A DNA stretch of 64,000 bases from Lysinibacillus agricola (GTDB lineage: Bacteria; Bacillota; Bacilli; Bacillales_A; Planococcaceae): assembly GCF_016638705.1 (NCBI RefSeq), contig NZ_CP067341.1, positions 2,173,501-2,237,500 on the forward strand. Direction: 5' to 3'. Position numbers and translations under genes: made by a program. Within the stretch, counting starts at the first letter, position 1. The number at the start of each line of letters is the position of its first letter. Below are positions 18,592-27,315 of the stretch, in pieces. Below the pieces are notes generated by a model. That model worked only from the letters and a program-made list of their open reading frames with translations. It did no database searches and was not told where the DNA came from.

Positions 18592-20184
18592 ATGGGGGTA
18601 ACGGTAAATGATTTACTACAATTGCCGTCATTTAGAGGGGCAGAAGTTTTAACGGTAAAAATCAACCTTAATCGTACGGTCTCCTCTTTATCTGTGTTAG
18701 AAGTTTCGAATGTAGATTTTTTATCTACGATTATTCAATCCGTTCAGGAAGAGTGGTATGCGGAAGAGCTAGTCATTAGCTCTTTTTATTCAATTAGAGA
18801 TAGTGTTGAACAACAATGTAAAACCATCCAACACTTACATGATCTTGGCGAACTTGGCCTTATTTTATATTATGTGGGAATTGTTTTGCCTGAAATTCCA
18901 GAGGAGGTACTGCAATTAGCAGACTCTCAAGGTTTTATCATTATTTGTATGCCTAAAAATGATTACTCTCTACGTTATAATGAAGTCATTTATGAAGTGA
19001 TGGAAGCGATAGTTAGTAATCAGGCTGTCAATGATCAGTTTGTGAAGGAAACTTTAGAAAAGGTTTCCTTGCTACCAGAACATTTACAAAGTGTAGAAAT
19101 CACACTGAAAATGCTATCTGATCGCCTGAAAGCTAATATTGTACTGACTAATAGTAGTTTTGATATTGTCAACCAAGTGATGTGGCCTAGAAATTCATCT
19201 TTAGATGTTTGGCAAGTCATACAGGAATTTTCACACGGTCATCTGAATAAGGAAAAGGGAAAACTAGAATTACAAAGAAGCGACTTGACGTGTGTCGTTG
19301 AATATAAAAGTATTCAGCAAAAAAATGGAGAACAGCTACTGTTGTTTGTTATTAAAGAGAACACACCATTACCAGCAAAGACCATTGAAAAAATAAGTGA
19401 AGTTGTCCAAGTGGCCATTAATCTTTGGGGAAACAAACACGATGAAGTTAGTGAATATGCATTAGTAAAAGCCATTATTAATGATGAAAGTGACAAAATG
19501 CGAAGATTAGCTAACATGCTAAATATCGATGTTTCTGCTATTCAAATGATGTGGTTAATTTATATTAACGATGTATCAGAAGAGAAGAAAATTAGGGGAG
19601 AACTGGAAGATCAACTTTCAAAGTATTATCAAACAAGAGTGATTCAATGTATTGACCATTGCATGATTGTTCTTTTAGGAAATGGCTTACATAAATTAAA
19701 TGAATTTGAGATTGCTACCGAGTTTATTGAAACGACTAATTACTTCTCGCAAATATCAGAAGTCGTATACTCTCCGAAAATGAAAAATACTAAGGCTGTA
19801 CGTCAAATGTATCAATTGGTGAATCAAGTCGGAAAAAAAGTCCATACCATCTATCCAATGCGAAAATTGTTTACAGCCGCTGAACTCCGATCGATGAAGC
19901 GGGCCATTGATTTAAGTAAACAGGGAGAAGAAATGATTGAAGAATCTCTTTCCGTTATTGAGCCGATTTCAAATGATAAAGAGTCCCTCAATACATTAAT
20001 GGCTTTTCTTTTAGATGCAAATGGTAGTTTTGATGAATGTGGGAAAAATTTATTCATTCACAAAAATACAGTGAAGTATCGTATCAAAAAAATTAGTGAA
20101 CTAATTGGAAATGATGTAACTCTTTATTCGGAATTTTACGATGTATATATGGCCTGCATGATCTATCGCCTAATAAATGGTTAG
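18592..20184 (+). CDS. PucR-family transcriptional regulator
   Basis: A 530-residue regulator. The N-terminal PucR domain (about 1-120, with LPSFRGAEVL near the start) is followed by a long middle region. The C-terminal PucR-type helix-turn-helix domain lies at about 465-525, with the typical NLFIHKNTVKYRIKKI motif. Family members activate purine or amide catabolism genes in response to nitrogen-containing ligands. It lies directly upstream of a permease, a DUF917 protein and a hydantoinase-type protein in the same direction, but a terminator separates it from them. The likely job is control of that operon. Confidence 0.88.
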   Translation: MGVTVNDLLQLPSFRGAEVLTVKINLNRTVSSLSVLEVSNVDFLSTIIQSVQEEWYAEELVISSFYSIRDSVEQQCKTIQHLHDLGELGLILYYVGIVLPEIPEEVLQLADSQGFIIICMPKNDYSLRYNEVIYEVMEAIVSNQAVNDQFVKETLEKVSLLPEHLQSVEITLKMLSDRLKANIVLTNSSFDIVNQVMWPRNSSLDVWQVIQEFSHGHLNKEKGKLELQRSDLTCVVEYKSIQQKNGEQLLLFVIKENTPLPAKTIEKISEVVQVAINLWGNKHDEVSEYALVKAIINDESDKMRRLANMLNIDVSAIQMMWLIYINDVSEEKKIRGELEDQLSKYYQTRVIQCIDHCMIVLLGNGLHKLNEFEIATEFIETTNYFSQISEVVYSPKMKNTKAVRQMYQLVNQVGKKVHTIYPMRKLFTAAELRSMKRAIDLSKQGEEMIEESLSVIEPISNDKESLNTLMAFLLDANGSFDECGKNLFIHKNTVKYRIKKISELIGNDVTLYSEFYDVYMACMIYRLING

Positions 20185-20233
20185 AAAAGTCTGGATTTTT
20201 GTCAAAAAAGATAAAAATTCAGACTTTTTTTTC
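20185..20233 (+). terminator. Rho-independent terminator after the PucR gene
   Basis: AAAGTCTGGATTTTT pairs with AAAAATTCAGACTTT and is followed by eight T residues. Confidence 0.8.
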
Positions 20234-20306
20234 ATTTTTGAAAAAGACGCACGCCTATCCCTTCTTTTATAATAAAAAACATTAATTAATAAAAGGAGGG
20301 GACGAT

Positions 20307-21575
20307 ATGGGGAAAGATGAACAAAGTCAGTCTTGGTATAGTTTAGGGATTATTTGGGCAGGCGCAATGATTTGTATACCAAGCTTATTAGTTGGGAATA
20401 CATTGATTTCGGGTATGGGTTTAACGAAGGCATTAGCCGTTTCTTTTGTTGGATATGCAATTGTAGTAATCATTATGATTTTTCAAGGAATGCAAAGCAG
20501 TGATCTAGGAAAGCCAACCGTTCATGTCGCAGGACAAGTGTTTGGTAAAAAAGGATCACGGACGATTCTTTCTATTATTTTGGCGATTGCTTGCTTAGGC
20601 TGGTTTGGCATTCAAGCCAATGTTTGCGGAGTTGCACTAGCAAATTTGTTAGCAGCGTATGATATGAATGTACCTATTCCCATAGCTTCTTTACTTAGTG
20701 GTTTGGTGATGGTAATTTCAGCTGTTTATGGTATCAAAGTGCTACGTGTCTTAAGTTATATTGCAGTTCCTTTCTTAATTGTCATTTGTCTACTAGGTTT
20801 AGTGCAAGCGTTATCTGGAGACACTTTACAGCTTATCATGGACTACAAACCTAAAAATAACATGAGTTTTTCGGATGGACTAGCTATAACGATCGGCTCA
20901 TTTGCACTTGGAGCAGTAATCGCGGGTGATTATTCCCAATATTCCAAAAAACGCTCGGATGTTTTTAAAGCAGCGACATTTGGCATCATTCCAGCTGGAG
21001 TATTGATGATTGGTGTGGGAGCCGTTTTAACAATCGCTTATCAAACAAGTGATATTACGGCAGTCTTTCTGAATATTGTTACTCCATTAATCGGTGGTAT
21101 CGCTTTGATTTTAGCTACATGGAAAACCAATTTGGTGAATGCAATATCAGGAGGAATCGCCTTAATTAATGTTTTTAACGTTTCGAAGGACAAAGAAAAA
21201 ATGGCAATTGGCATAGCTGGAACGGTTGGGACTGTACTTGCCGTGATCGGTATTTTAAATTACTTTACACCGATTATGTCGATTTTATCAGCGATGATTC
21301 CACCAGTTGCTGGCGTTATGATTGCCTCTTATTGGGTAATGAATAAAGGGGATAAATCAAGCTGGAAGGAAGTAGACGGTGTCAATCGTTTAGGTGTTTT
21401 CTCGTGGCTAGTTGGGGCAGTTATTGCTAGTTTTCCGGTTGTTTTATCGTTATTCCCAAGCATGTCACAATTACCGAATCAACCTCTAATTGGAATTGTC
21501 ATTTCATTTGTCATTTATTATTTAGGTTATCGAATATCAATGCAAAAGACTGTCATATTGGAGGAAAATAGATGA
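20307..21575 (+). CDS. NCS1/CodB-type permease (cytosine/purine/hydantoin family)
   Basis: A 422-residue transporter with about twelve hydrophobic segments, of the cytosine-permease (CodB/NCS1) type. The N-terminal WYSLGIIWAGAMICIPS and the FALGAVIAGDYSQYSK motif in the middle are typical. It has a strong AAAGGAGGGG ribosome binding site. It overlaps the DUF917 gene by four bases, so both are translated together. NCS1 carriers move nucleobases, allantoin or hydantoins with Na+ or H+. With hydantoinase-like enzymes next to it, a hydantoin or other cyclic amide is the best guess. Confidence 0.85.
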   Translation: MGKDEQSQSWYSLGIIWAGAMICIPSLLVGNTLISGMGLTKALAVSFVGYAIVVIIMIFQGMQSSDLGKPTVHVAGQVFGKKGSRTILSIILAIACLGWFGIQANVCGVALANLLAAYDMNVPIPIASLLSGLVMVISAVYGIKVLRVLSYIAVPFLIVICLLGLVQALSGDTLQLIMDYKPKNNMSFSDGLAITIGSFALGAVIAGDYSQYSKKRSDVFKAATFGIIPAGVLMIGVGAVLTIAYQTSDITAVFLNIVTPLIGGIALILATWKTNLVNAISGGIALINVFNVSKDKEKMAIGIAGTVGTVLAVIGILNYFTPIMSILSAMIPPVAGVMIASYWVMNKGDKSSWKEVDGVNRLGVFSWLVGAVIASFPVVLSLFPSMSQLPNQPLIGIVISFVIYYLGYRISMQKTVILEENR

Positions 21576-22675
21576 GATATTTAGATAAAGAAGCTATTGA
21601 ACATATTGCGATTGGAGCCGCCTTTTTAGGAACAGGCGGAGGGGGTGACCCTTATATCGGGAAAATGATGGCTCTTTCTGCCATTGAAAAAAATGGACCA
21701 GTAAAATTATATTCAGTGGATGAAATTGAAGATGATGACTTTTTCATCCCAGCAGCTATGATGGGTGCACCTTCTGTTTTAGTGGAGAAATTTCCACGAG
21801 GAGATGAGTTTGTTAAAGTTTTTCAAAAACTTGCGAAGTATATTGGAAAAGAAAAGATTACAGGAACATTTCCAATGGAAGCAGGCGGTGTGAATTCGAT
21901 GATCCCGATTGTCGTAGCGGCACAACTAGATATCCCTCTCATTGACTGTGATGGCATGGGGCGTGCATTTCCAGAGTTGCAAATGGTGACCTTTAATTTA
22001 GATGGGATATCTGCAACACCGATGGCTATTACAGATGAAAAGGGAAATATCGGGATTTTTGAAACGATTAATAATAAATGGACAGAACGCATAGCACGTT
22101 CAGCAACGGTTGAAATGGGCGCTAGCTCTTTAATTAGCTTGTACCCAACGACTGGAGCTCAGATTAAAAAGAGCGGCGTTCATCATATTATTACCCTTTC
22201 AGAAAAAATTGGTGAAATTATTGCTTCCAAAAATAGAAATGTAAAAGAAAAATTACATGAATTATTACAGCTAGTTTCAGGCTATGAATTATTTCAAGGT
22301 AAAATTGTCGATGTAATTCGAGAAACGAAGGGTGGATTTAACCTTGGAAAAATGAATTTGGAAGGTATGGAAGTCAATAAAAATGAAAATATGAAAGTTC
22401 ATTTTCAAAATGAAAATCTAATTGCTGAGAAAAATGATCAAGTTGTCGCAATGACCCCTGATTTAATTTGTTTAGTAGATTATGAAACTTTATTGCCAGT
22501 GACAACGGAAAGTTTAAAATACGGTAAGCGTATCAGAGTAATTGGATTGCCGGCTAATGAAAAATGGCGGACTGATAAAGGAATAGAAACAGTAGGTCCA
22601 AACTATTTTGGTTATGATTACGATTATGCTCCAATTGAGGAATTGGTTAAAAAGGTGGTAGCTGAACATGTATAA
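21572..22675 (+). CDS. DUF917 family protein (S-methyl-thiohydantoin desulfurase-like)
   Basis: A 367-residue protein of the DUF917 family. The N-terminal GAAFLGTGGGGDPYIGK motif and the conserved acidic segment LIDCDGMGRAFPELQM (about 128-143) are typical. Family members accompany hydantoinase/oxoprolinase proteins and act on thiohydantoin-type substrates or as partners of HyuA. The start overlaps the permease and the end overlaps the hydantoinase gene by eight bases. The actual substrate here is an inference from context. Confidence 0.8.
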   Translation: MRYLDKEAIEHIAIGAAFLGTGGGGDPYIGKMMALSAIEKNGPVKLYSVDEIEDDDFFIPAAMMGAPSVLVEKFPRGDEFVKVFQKLAKYIGKEKITGTFPMEAGGVNSMIPIVVAAQLDIPLIDCDGMGRAFPELQMVTFNLDGISATPMAITDEKGNIGIFETINNKWTERIARSATVEMGASSLISLYPTTGAQIKKSGVHHIITLSEKIGEIIASKNRNVKEKLHELLQLVSGYELFQGKIVDVIRETKGGFNLGKMNLEGMEVNKNENMKVHFQNENLIAEKNDQVVAMTPDLICLVDYETLLPVTTESLKYGKRIRVIGLPANEKWRTDKGIETVGPNYFGYDYDYAPIEELVKKVVAEHV

Positions 22676-24218
22676 GATTGGAATCGATGTTGGTGGGACG
22701 AATACGGATGCCATTATTTTAGATGAACATAGCAATCTCGTTCATAGTGTTAAATCGCCAACGAGTGTAGATATTAAAACTGGTATTGAAACAGCTTTAC
22801 GAAACCTATTACAAGAATCGAACATTGATAAAACGAAAATTACGCATGCAATGTTAGGAACAACACAATGTACAAATGCCATTGTAGAGCGTAAAAAATT
22901 AGCGAAAGTCGGTGTAATCCGTCTTGGATATCCTGCTACCGCCTCTGTACTTCCATATACTGCATGGCCAAAAGATATGATTGAAAAACTATCAGGAAAT
23001 TATGCCTTAGTCCATGGTGGTTATGAATACGATGGTCAACTTTTAGGCGAGCTTGATGAAGGCGAAATTCAATCGCTTCTTGAAGACTGGCGTGAAAAAG
23101 TGGACTCCATAGCGATAGTTGGCGTCTTTTCCTCCATTAAAAATGATCAAGAGATACGGGTTCGCAGTCTAATACAAGAAGTGTATGGAGAAGAATTCCC
23201 CATTTCCTGTTCGTCGTTAATTGGCTCAGTAGGTTTAATAGAACGTGAAAATGCAACCATTTTAAATGCGGCATTATGCAAAGTAATTGAAACGACAACG
23301 ACAGGCTTTGTTCATGCGTTAGAAGGTGAAGAGATTTACAATGCCAAAGTCTATTTATGCCAAAATGATGGAACTTTAATGTCAATCGATTATGCTAAAC
23401 AATTCCCGATTTTAACGATTGCATGCGGACCGACGAACAGCATACGTGGCGCTTCTTATTTAGCAAAAATCAAAGATACGATGGTTTTAGATGTTGGTGG
23501 AACGACCTCTGATATTGGGGTCTTACAGGATGGATTTCCAAGGGAATCTTCTGTAGCAGTAGAAGTAGGGGATATTCGCACAAATTTTAGAATGCCAGAT
23601 ATTATTTCTGTTGGGCTAGGTGGGGGCAGTATTGTCCGAGAAAATAACGGGAAAATTACGGTTGGACCTGATAGCGTTGGGTTCAAAATCGCTGAAGAAG
23701 CACTTGTTTTTGGAGGGAATACTCTTACGACTACAGATATTGCTGTTCGTCTTGGTTTAGCTAATGTTGGTGATAGTAGCTTAGTAGCGCATATTGATGA
23801 AGAGTTCGCAAAAGAAGCTCAATTAGAAATATCATCGTTAATTGAGCAAGCCATCGATAAAATGAAAATTTCATCAGAAGATGTTCAACTTGTATTAGTA
23901 GGTGGAGGTACTATTATTGTTCCAGATACTCTTCGAGGCGTCTCCGATATTGTTAAATTTGAAAATGGGACTGTTGCAAATGCGATTGGTGCGTCCATCG
24001 CTCAAATTAGTGGTCAATATGAACAGATTTATATTTATTCAAAAGAGCCACGTGAGATGTCATTGAAGGATGCTCAAGAAAAAGCAGTGAAACAAGCTGT
24101 TTTAGCAGGGGCTCTTGCTGAGACGATTGAGTTAGTGGAAGTAGAAGAAACGCCCCTTGCGTATCACCCTGAAAATGCGACGAGATTAAAGGTTAAAGTT
24201 GTTGGGAAAATGGGTTGA
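22668..24218 (+). CDS. Hydantoinase/oxoprolinase family protein (HyuA-like)
   Basis: A 516-residue protein with the ATPase fold of the hydantoinase A/oxoprolinase family. The N-terminal GIDVGGTNTDAIIL (about 4-17) and the second phosphate motif LDVGGTTSDIGVL (about 273-285) are clear. GGGSIV and the C-terminal VLVGGGTIIVPD also fit. It lacks the long C-terminal part of full oxoprolinases, as usual for the short HyuA class. These proteins open five-membered cyclic amide rings at the cost of ATP. Last gene of the permease-DUF917-HyuA operon. Confidence 0.87.
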   Translation: MYKIGIDVGGTNTDAIILDEHSNLVHSVKSPTSVDIKTGIETALRNLLQESNIDKTKITHAMLGTTQCTNAIVERKKLAKVGVIRLGYPATASVLPYTAWPKDMIEKLSGNYALVHGGYEYDGQLLGELDEGEIQSLLEDWREKVDSIAIVGVFSSIKNDQEIRVRSLIQEVYGEEFPISCSSLIGSVGLIERENATILNAALCKVIETTTTGFVHALEGEEIYNAKVYLCQNDGTLMSIDYAKQFPILTIACGPTNSIRGASYLAKIKDTMVLDVGGTTSDIGVLQDGFPRESSVAVEVGDIRTNFRMPDIISVGLGGGSIVRENNGKITVGPDSVGFKIAEEALVFGGNTLTTTDIAVRLGLANVGDSSLVAHIDEEFAKEAQLEISSLIEQAIDKMKISSEDVQLVLVGGGTIIVPDTLRGVSDIVKFENGTVANAIGASIAQISGQYEQIYIYSKEPREMSLKDAQEKAVKQAVLAGALAETIELVEVEETPLAYHPENATRLKVKVVGKMG

Positions 24219-24415
24219 TTGGAGTGGAAGGCTACTCGACTCCCATGGGAAAGCGGGACAGGCGAGACCCTGAGGCCAACATGATGTTGGTCACGAAGGC
24301 ATTGTCACAGGACGTGACGCATTTAGCCTTGTTCCTTTAGCGGAGGAAGCGGCTCGACGCTCGCCCACAGGAAAGCGAGTAGCCTGGAACTGAAATCACC
24401 CCTCACTTTGCTGAA
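24219..24415. repeat. GC-rich imperfect palindromic repeat (Bacillaceae bcr-like)
   Basis: TTGGAGTGGAAGGCTACTCG at the left and CGAGTAGCCTGGAACTGAAA at the right give 9-bp perfect arms (GGCTACTCG/CGAGTAGCC). The GC-rich centre has further self-complementary parts such as CCAACATGATGTTGG. It is the longest of three copies in the window and contrasts sharply with the AT-rich surroundings. Confidence 0.65.
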
Positions 24416-24444
24416 GATGCATACTTTATTCAACTTAAATTCAT

Positions 24445-24485
24445 AAAGGAAGAGCCCTTATTTTAAGGTTCTTCCTTTTTTTTTG
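24445..24485 (+). terminator. Rho-independent terminator of the hydantoinase operon
   Basis: AGGAAGAGCC (24447-24456) pairs with GGTTCTTCCT (24467-24476, one G-U), followed by a run of T residues. Confidence 0.8.
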
Positions 24486-24495
24486 TAGTTAATAC

Positions 24496-24541
24496 TTGCA
24501 AACATAAAAGTCATAGTGTACTATTCAACTAGTACACTATG
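24496..24541 (+). promoter_or_regulatory. Promoter with perfect 12-bp inverted repeat, operator for the GntR regulator
   Basis: CATAGTGTACTA (24512-24523) and TAGTACACTATG (24530-24541) are perfect inverted arms around six bases. They overlap a likely -10 box TACTAT (24519-24524), which lies 17 bp after TTGCAA (24496-24501). GTGTA/TACAC half-sites are typical of YtrA-type GntR repressors, and such a regulator is the second gene of this operon. Confidence 0.8.
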
Positions 24542-24554
24542 ACACGAGGTGTTT

Positions 24555-25328
24555 ATGTTGAAAAAATTTGCAGGGCTTTTTAAAAAGGAATGGGTGCTCT
24601 ATAGGACATGGCTATTTGTAGGGGTTTTTATAGGGATCATGCTGTCAATGGTAGTTCCATATTTAATAAGGCGGTTTAGTGGTGGATTTGCGTGGGAGAG
24701 TCAGTCGTCATTTGCCCTCTCGATACTAGTACTTGTCTTAGGTGGATTTTTTTCGATATTACAATTCCTAGCGAGTATGCGTCATGACATAAAGAACAAA
24801 GAGATATGGCTGCATTCAACTAGCTCCATTGCACAGCTTGTAGGTGTGAAAATCGTATTTTCCATAATTGGTTACGCGATCTTTAATTTTATCTTTGTGA
24901 GTATAGTTATTTACAAAGTCAAAGATGCAATTATAGGGAACTTCGCACAATTGCTTTTATTAATTTTATTTTTTGTAGCCATTATTGTTTTTCTTCAATT
25001 GATAATGTTTGTGATACTGCTACTATTTTTAGCCTTGAATCTCCAAATGAAACACTTTATTGGAAGTTTTTCCATTGTGATCACGATGGTGGCCTTTTTC
25101 ATTAGTATGAATGAATGGGTGAAATTTACAGGAAGTAAATTTTATGATAAAATTTTCCATCATATAGGAATTCGTTTAACGTTTCTGGAGCAATTTTTCC
25201 CACGGTTACCATCATTTCAGTTCAACTGGGGCACAATGTATGTCGTAGAAGAAGTAGCAACAATCATTTTTGTAGCGATCTTATTTTTCATAGCGACAAA
25301 GTGGCTTGAAAAGGTGGTTTTACGATGA
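24555..25328 (+). CDS. ABC transporter membrane protein
   Basis: About 257 residues with six or seven hydrophobic segments (about 15-35, 50-72, 92-118, 130-165, 170-190, 235-252). It looks like an ABC-2-type permease subunit as in ytr-like operons. The ATG at 24555 is close to the GAGGTG ribosome binding site; a GTG at 24549 and a TTG at 24558 are alternatives. It overlaps the GntR gene by four bases, so translation is coupled. First gene after the inverted-repeat operator. Confidence 0.75.
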   Translation: MLKKFAGLFKKEWVLYRTWLFVGVFIGIMLSMVVPYLIRRFSGGFAWESQSSFALSILVLVLGGFFSILQFLASMRHDIKNKEIWLHSTSSIAQLVGVKIVFSIIGYAIFNFIFVSIVIYKVKDAIIGNFAQLLLLILFFVAIIVFLQLIMFVILLLFLALNLQMKHFIGSFSIVITMVAFFISMNEWVKFTGSKFYDKIFHHIGIRLTFLEQFFPRLPSFQFNWGTMYVVEEVATIIFVAILFFIATKWLEKVVLR

Positions 25329-25690
25329 CAATCGACTTTTCACGTGATAAGCCCATATATAGCCAGCTCGTCGATCGGATATGTGGGGACATTTTGAAAG
25401 GGAAGCTAGTGCTTGGGGATCGACTTCCTTCGGTTCGAGAGTATGCAGTAGAAACAGGTGTCAACGTAAATACTGTGCAACGCGTGTATAAGGAGTTAGA
25501 AGCAATGAATATAACGGAAACCAAACGAGGTCAAGGTACATTTATTACAACCAATGAACAGCGAATTGTGCTTTTACGAGAAGATATGAAAAACCAATTA
25601 GCAGATAATTTTTTAACTTCCATTGAAGCACTTGGGTTTTCAAAGGAAGAGATGCTCGTTGTTTTACAAAAAAATCGTGAGGTGAAATAA
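25325..25690 (+). CDS. GntR-family regulator, YtrA type
   Basis: A short GntR protein of 121 residues. The winged helix is at about 10-76, with PSVREYAVETGVNVNTVQRV as recognition region and a following TKRGQGTFIT wing. The C-terminal part is only about 45 residues, as in the YtrA subfamily, which controls ABC operons in response to cell-envelope stress. It sits inside the ABC operon it most likely represses through the 24512-24541 palindrome. Confidence 0.9.
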   Translation: MTIDFSRDKPIYSQLVDRICGDILKGKLVLGDRLPSVREYAVETGVNVNTVQRVYKELEAMNITETKRGQGTFITTNEQRIVLLREDMKNQLADNFLTSIEALGFSKEEMLVVLQKNREVK

Positions 25691-26386
25691 ATGCTACAGC
25701 TATCAAATGTTTCTTTTCGTTATATGAAAAAGCCAATTCTACAAGATGTGTCTTATTCCTTTCCAGTTGGCCAAATCATTGGGCTTGTCGGAGAAAATGG
25801 TAGTGGCAAGTCGACACTATTAAAAGTGTTGGCAGGCTTATTACGTCCATCTAATGGTGAGGTGTTGCTAAATGGAACGCCTGTAACACGCAGAAGTGCT
25901 GATAAAATGGCTTATTTACCAGATATTGATTTATTTTTTGATTTTTACACAGGTGAGCAGCTTTTTCAGCATTATGCCTCTCAATTCGAAGATTTTTCGT
26001 ATGATAAGGCATGTATCGTTGCAGAGTTTTTACAGGTTGATAAAAATACGAAACTACGGCAATTATCAAAGGGGAACCGTGGTCGAATGAAAATGGCCGC
26101 AACCCTTGGGCGAGAAGTACCTTTTTATTTAATGGATGAGCCATTTTCTGGTCTTGATCCAATTGTTCGTGAACAGCTTATTAAAGGGTTAATCCAATTT
26201 ACAGATATTGATAACCAAACAATACTGTTATCAACGCATGAGTTATATGAGGTAGAGCCTATTTTAGATCAAATCATTTTACTGCAAGAAGGTTCGATTA
26301 TTGCACATGAGGAAGTAGAGACGATTCGAGATGTTTCGAATAAGGACGCTGTGCAATGGATGAAGACGTACTATAAGAAAGGGTGA
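25691..26386 (+). CDS. ABC transporter ATP-binding protein
   Basis: A 231-residue ATPase with Walker A GENGSGKST (about 36-44), signature LSKGNRGRMKMA (about 122-133; the usual SGGQ is changed to SKGN, as in YtrB-like and EcsA-like exporters) and Walker B FYLMDEPF. It begins at the stop of the GntR gene with no gap. It probably works with the permease at 24555. Confidence 0.88.
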   Translation: MLQLSNVSFRYMKKPILQDVSYSFPVGQIIGLVGENGSGKSTLLKVLAGLLRPSNGEVLLNGTPVTRRSADKMAYLPDIDLFFDFYTGEQLFQHYASQFEDFSYDKACIVAEFLQVDKNTKLRQLSKGNRGRMKMAATLGREVPFYLMDEPFSGLDPIVREQLIKGLIQFTDIDNQTILLSTHELYEVEPILDQIILLQEGSIIAHEEVETIRDVSNKDAVQWMKTYYKKG

Positions 26387-26391
26387 AAGCA

Positions 26392-27315
26392 ATGACAACA
26401 CAACCAATTGTACAATTGCAAAATTTATCAAAAACCATTCGCGGTAAGCAATTGATTCAGCAATTGAATATCGATTTATATCCAGGACAAATCACTGGAT
26501 TTTTAGGACCAAATGGTGCAGGGAAAACGACGACTATTCGTATGATGACTGGACTTATGCATCCAACAGAGGGGAACGTCATTATTGATGGCCTTTCCTT
26601 ACAGGAGAATTATGAGGAAGCGATTAGTAAGGTCGGTGTAATTGTAGAAAATCCGGAAATGTATAAATTTATGACGGGCTATAAAAATTTACTGCATTTT
26701 GCGCGTATGCATAAAAATGTCACAAAAGAGCGTATTGAAGAGGTGGTGCGACAAGTTGGTCTTGAGAAACGCATTCATGAAAAGGTGTCTACGTATTCAC
26801 TTGGGATGCGTCAGCGTTTAGGACTCGCACAGGCACTACTTCATCGACCAAAATTTTTAATTTTAGATGAACCAACAAATGGTCTAGATCCAGCAGGTAT
26901 TCGTGAGTTTCGTATGTATTTGCGTAAAATCGCTGCTGAGGATGGGGTATCTGTTTTTGTTTCGAGCCATTTATTATCCGAAATTGAGTTAATGTGTGAT
27001 CGAGTGGCTGTCATACAAAATGGCAAACTCATCGATATTCGTGATATTAACGTTGAAACTTCTTCGTTTTATTATATTGAAGCTACACCAAATGATCAGG
27101 TTGCAGCTCACCTACAAAAGCTCGATTACAACTTTGCTGCGGAGAATAATGGTTTTGTGGTGGAAATAAAGAAAGAGGATATTCCAAAACTAATTTCGCA
27201 ATTTGTCAATGAAGGAATTCAATTATTTGCCGTACAACCACATCAAAAAACGTTAGAGGATCAATTCTTAGAAATGACAGGAGGTGGCCAAATTGCTGAA
27301 GCTAATACAAAATGA
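26392..27315 (+). CDS. ABC transporter ATP-binding protein (BcrA/drug-export type)
   Basis: A 307-residue ATPase: Walker A GPNGAGKTT at about 41-49, signature YSLGMRQRLGLA at about 135-146, Walker B FLILDEPTNG, and the H-loop at SSHLLSE. A C-terminal domain of about 90 residues is typical of BcrA/CcmA-type exporters. The ATG at 26392 is preferred to the upstream GTG at 26383 because AAAGGGTG is then correctly placed. It overlaps the following permease gene and forms a second ABC pair within the same operon. Confidence 0.88.
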   Translation: MTTQPIVQLQNLSKTIRGKQLIQQLNIDLYPGQITGFLGPNGAGKTTTIRMMTGLMHPTEGNVIIDGLSLQENYEEAISKVGVIVENPEMYKFMTGYKNLLHFARMHKNVTKERIEEVVRQVGLEKRIHEKVSTYSLGMRQRLGLAQALLHRPKFLILDEPTNGLDPAGIREFRMYLRKIAAEDGVSVFVSSHLLSEIELMCDRVAVIQNGKLIDIRDINVETSSFYYIEATPNDQVAAHLQKLDYNFAAENNGFVVEIKKEDIPKLISQFVNEGIQLFAVQPHQKTLEDQFLEMTGGGQIAEANTK

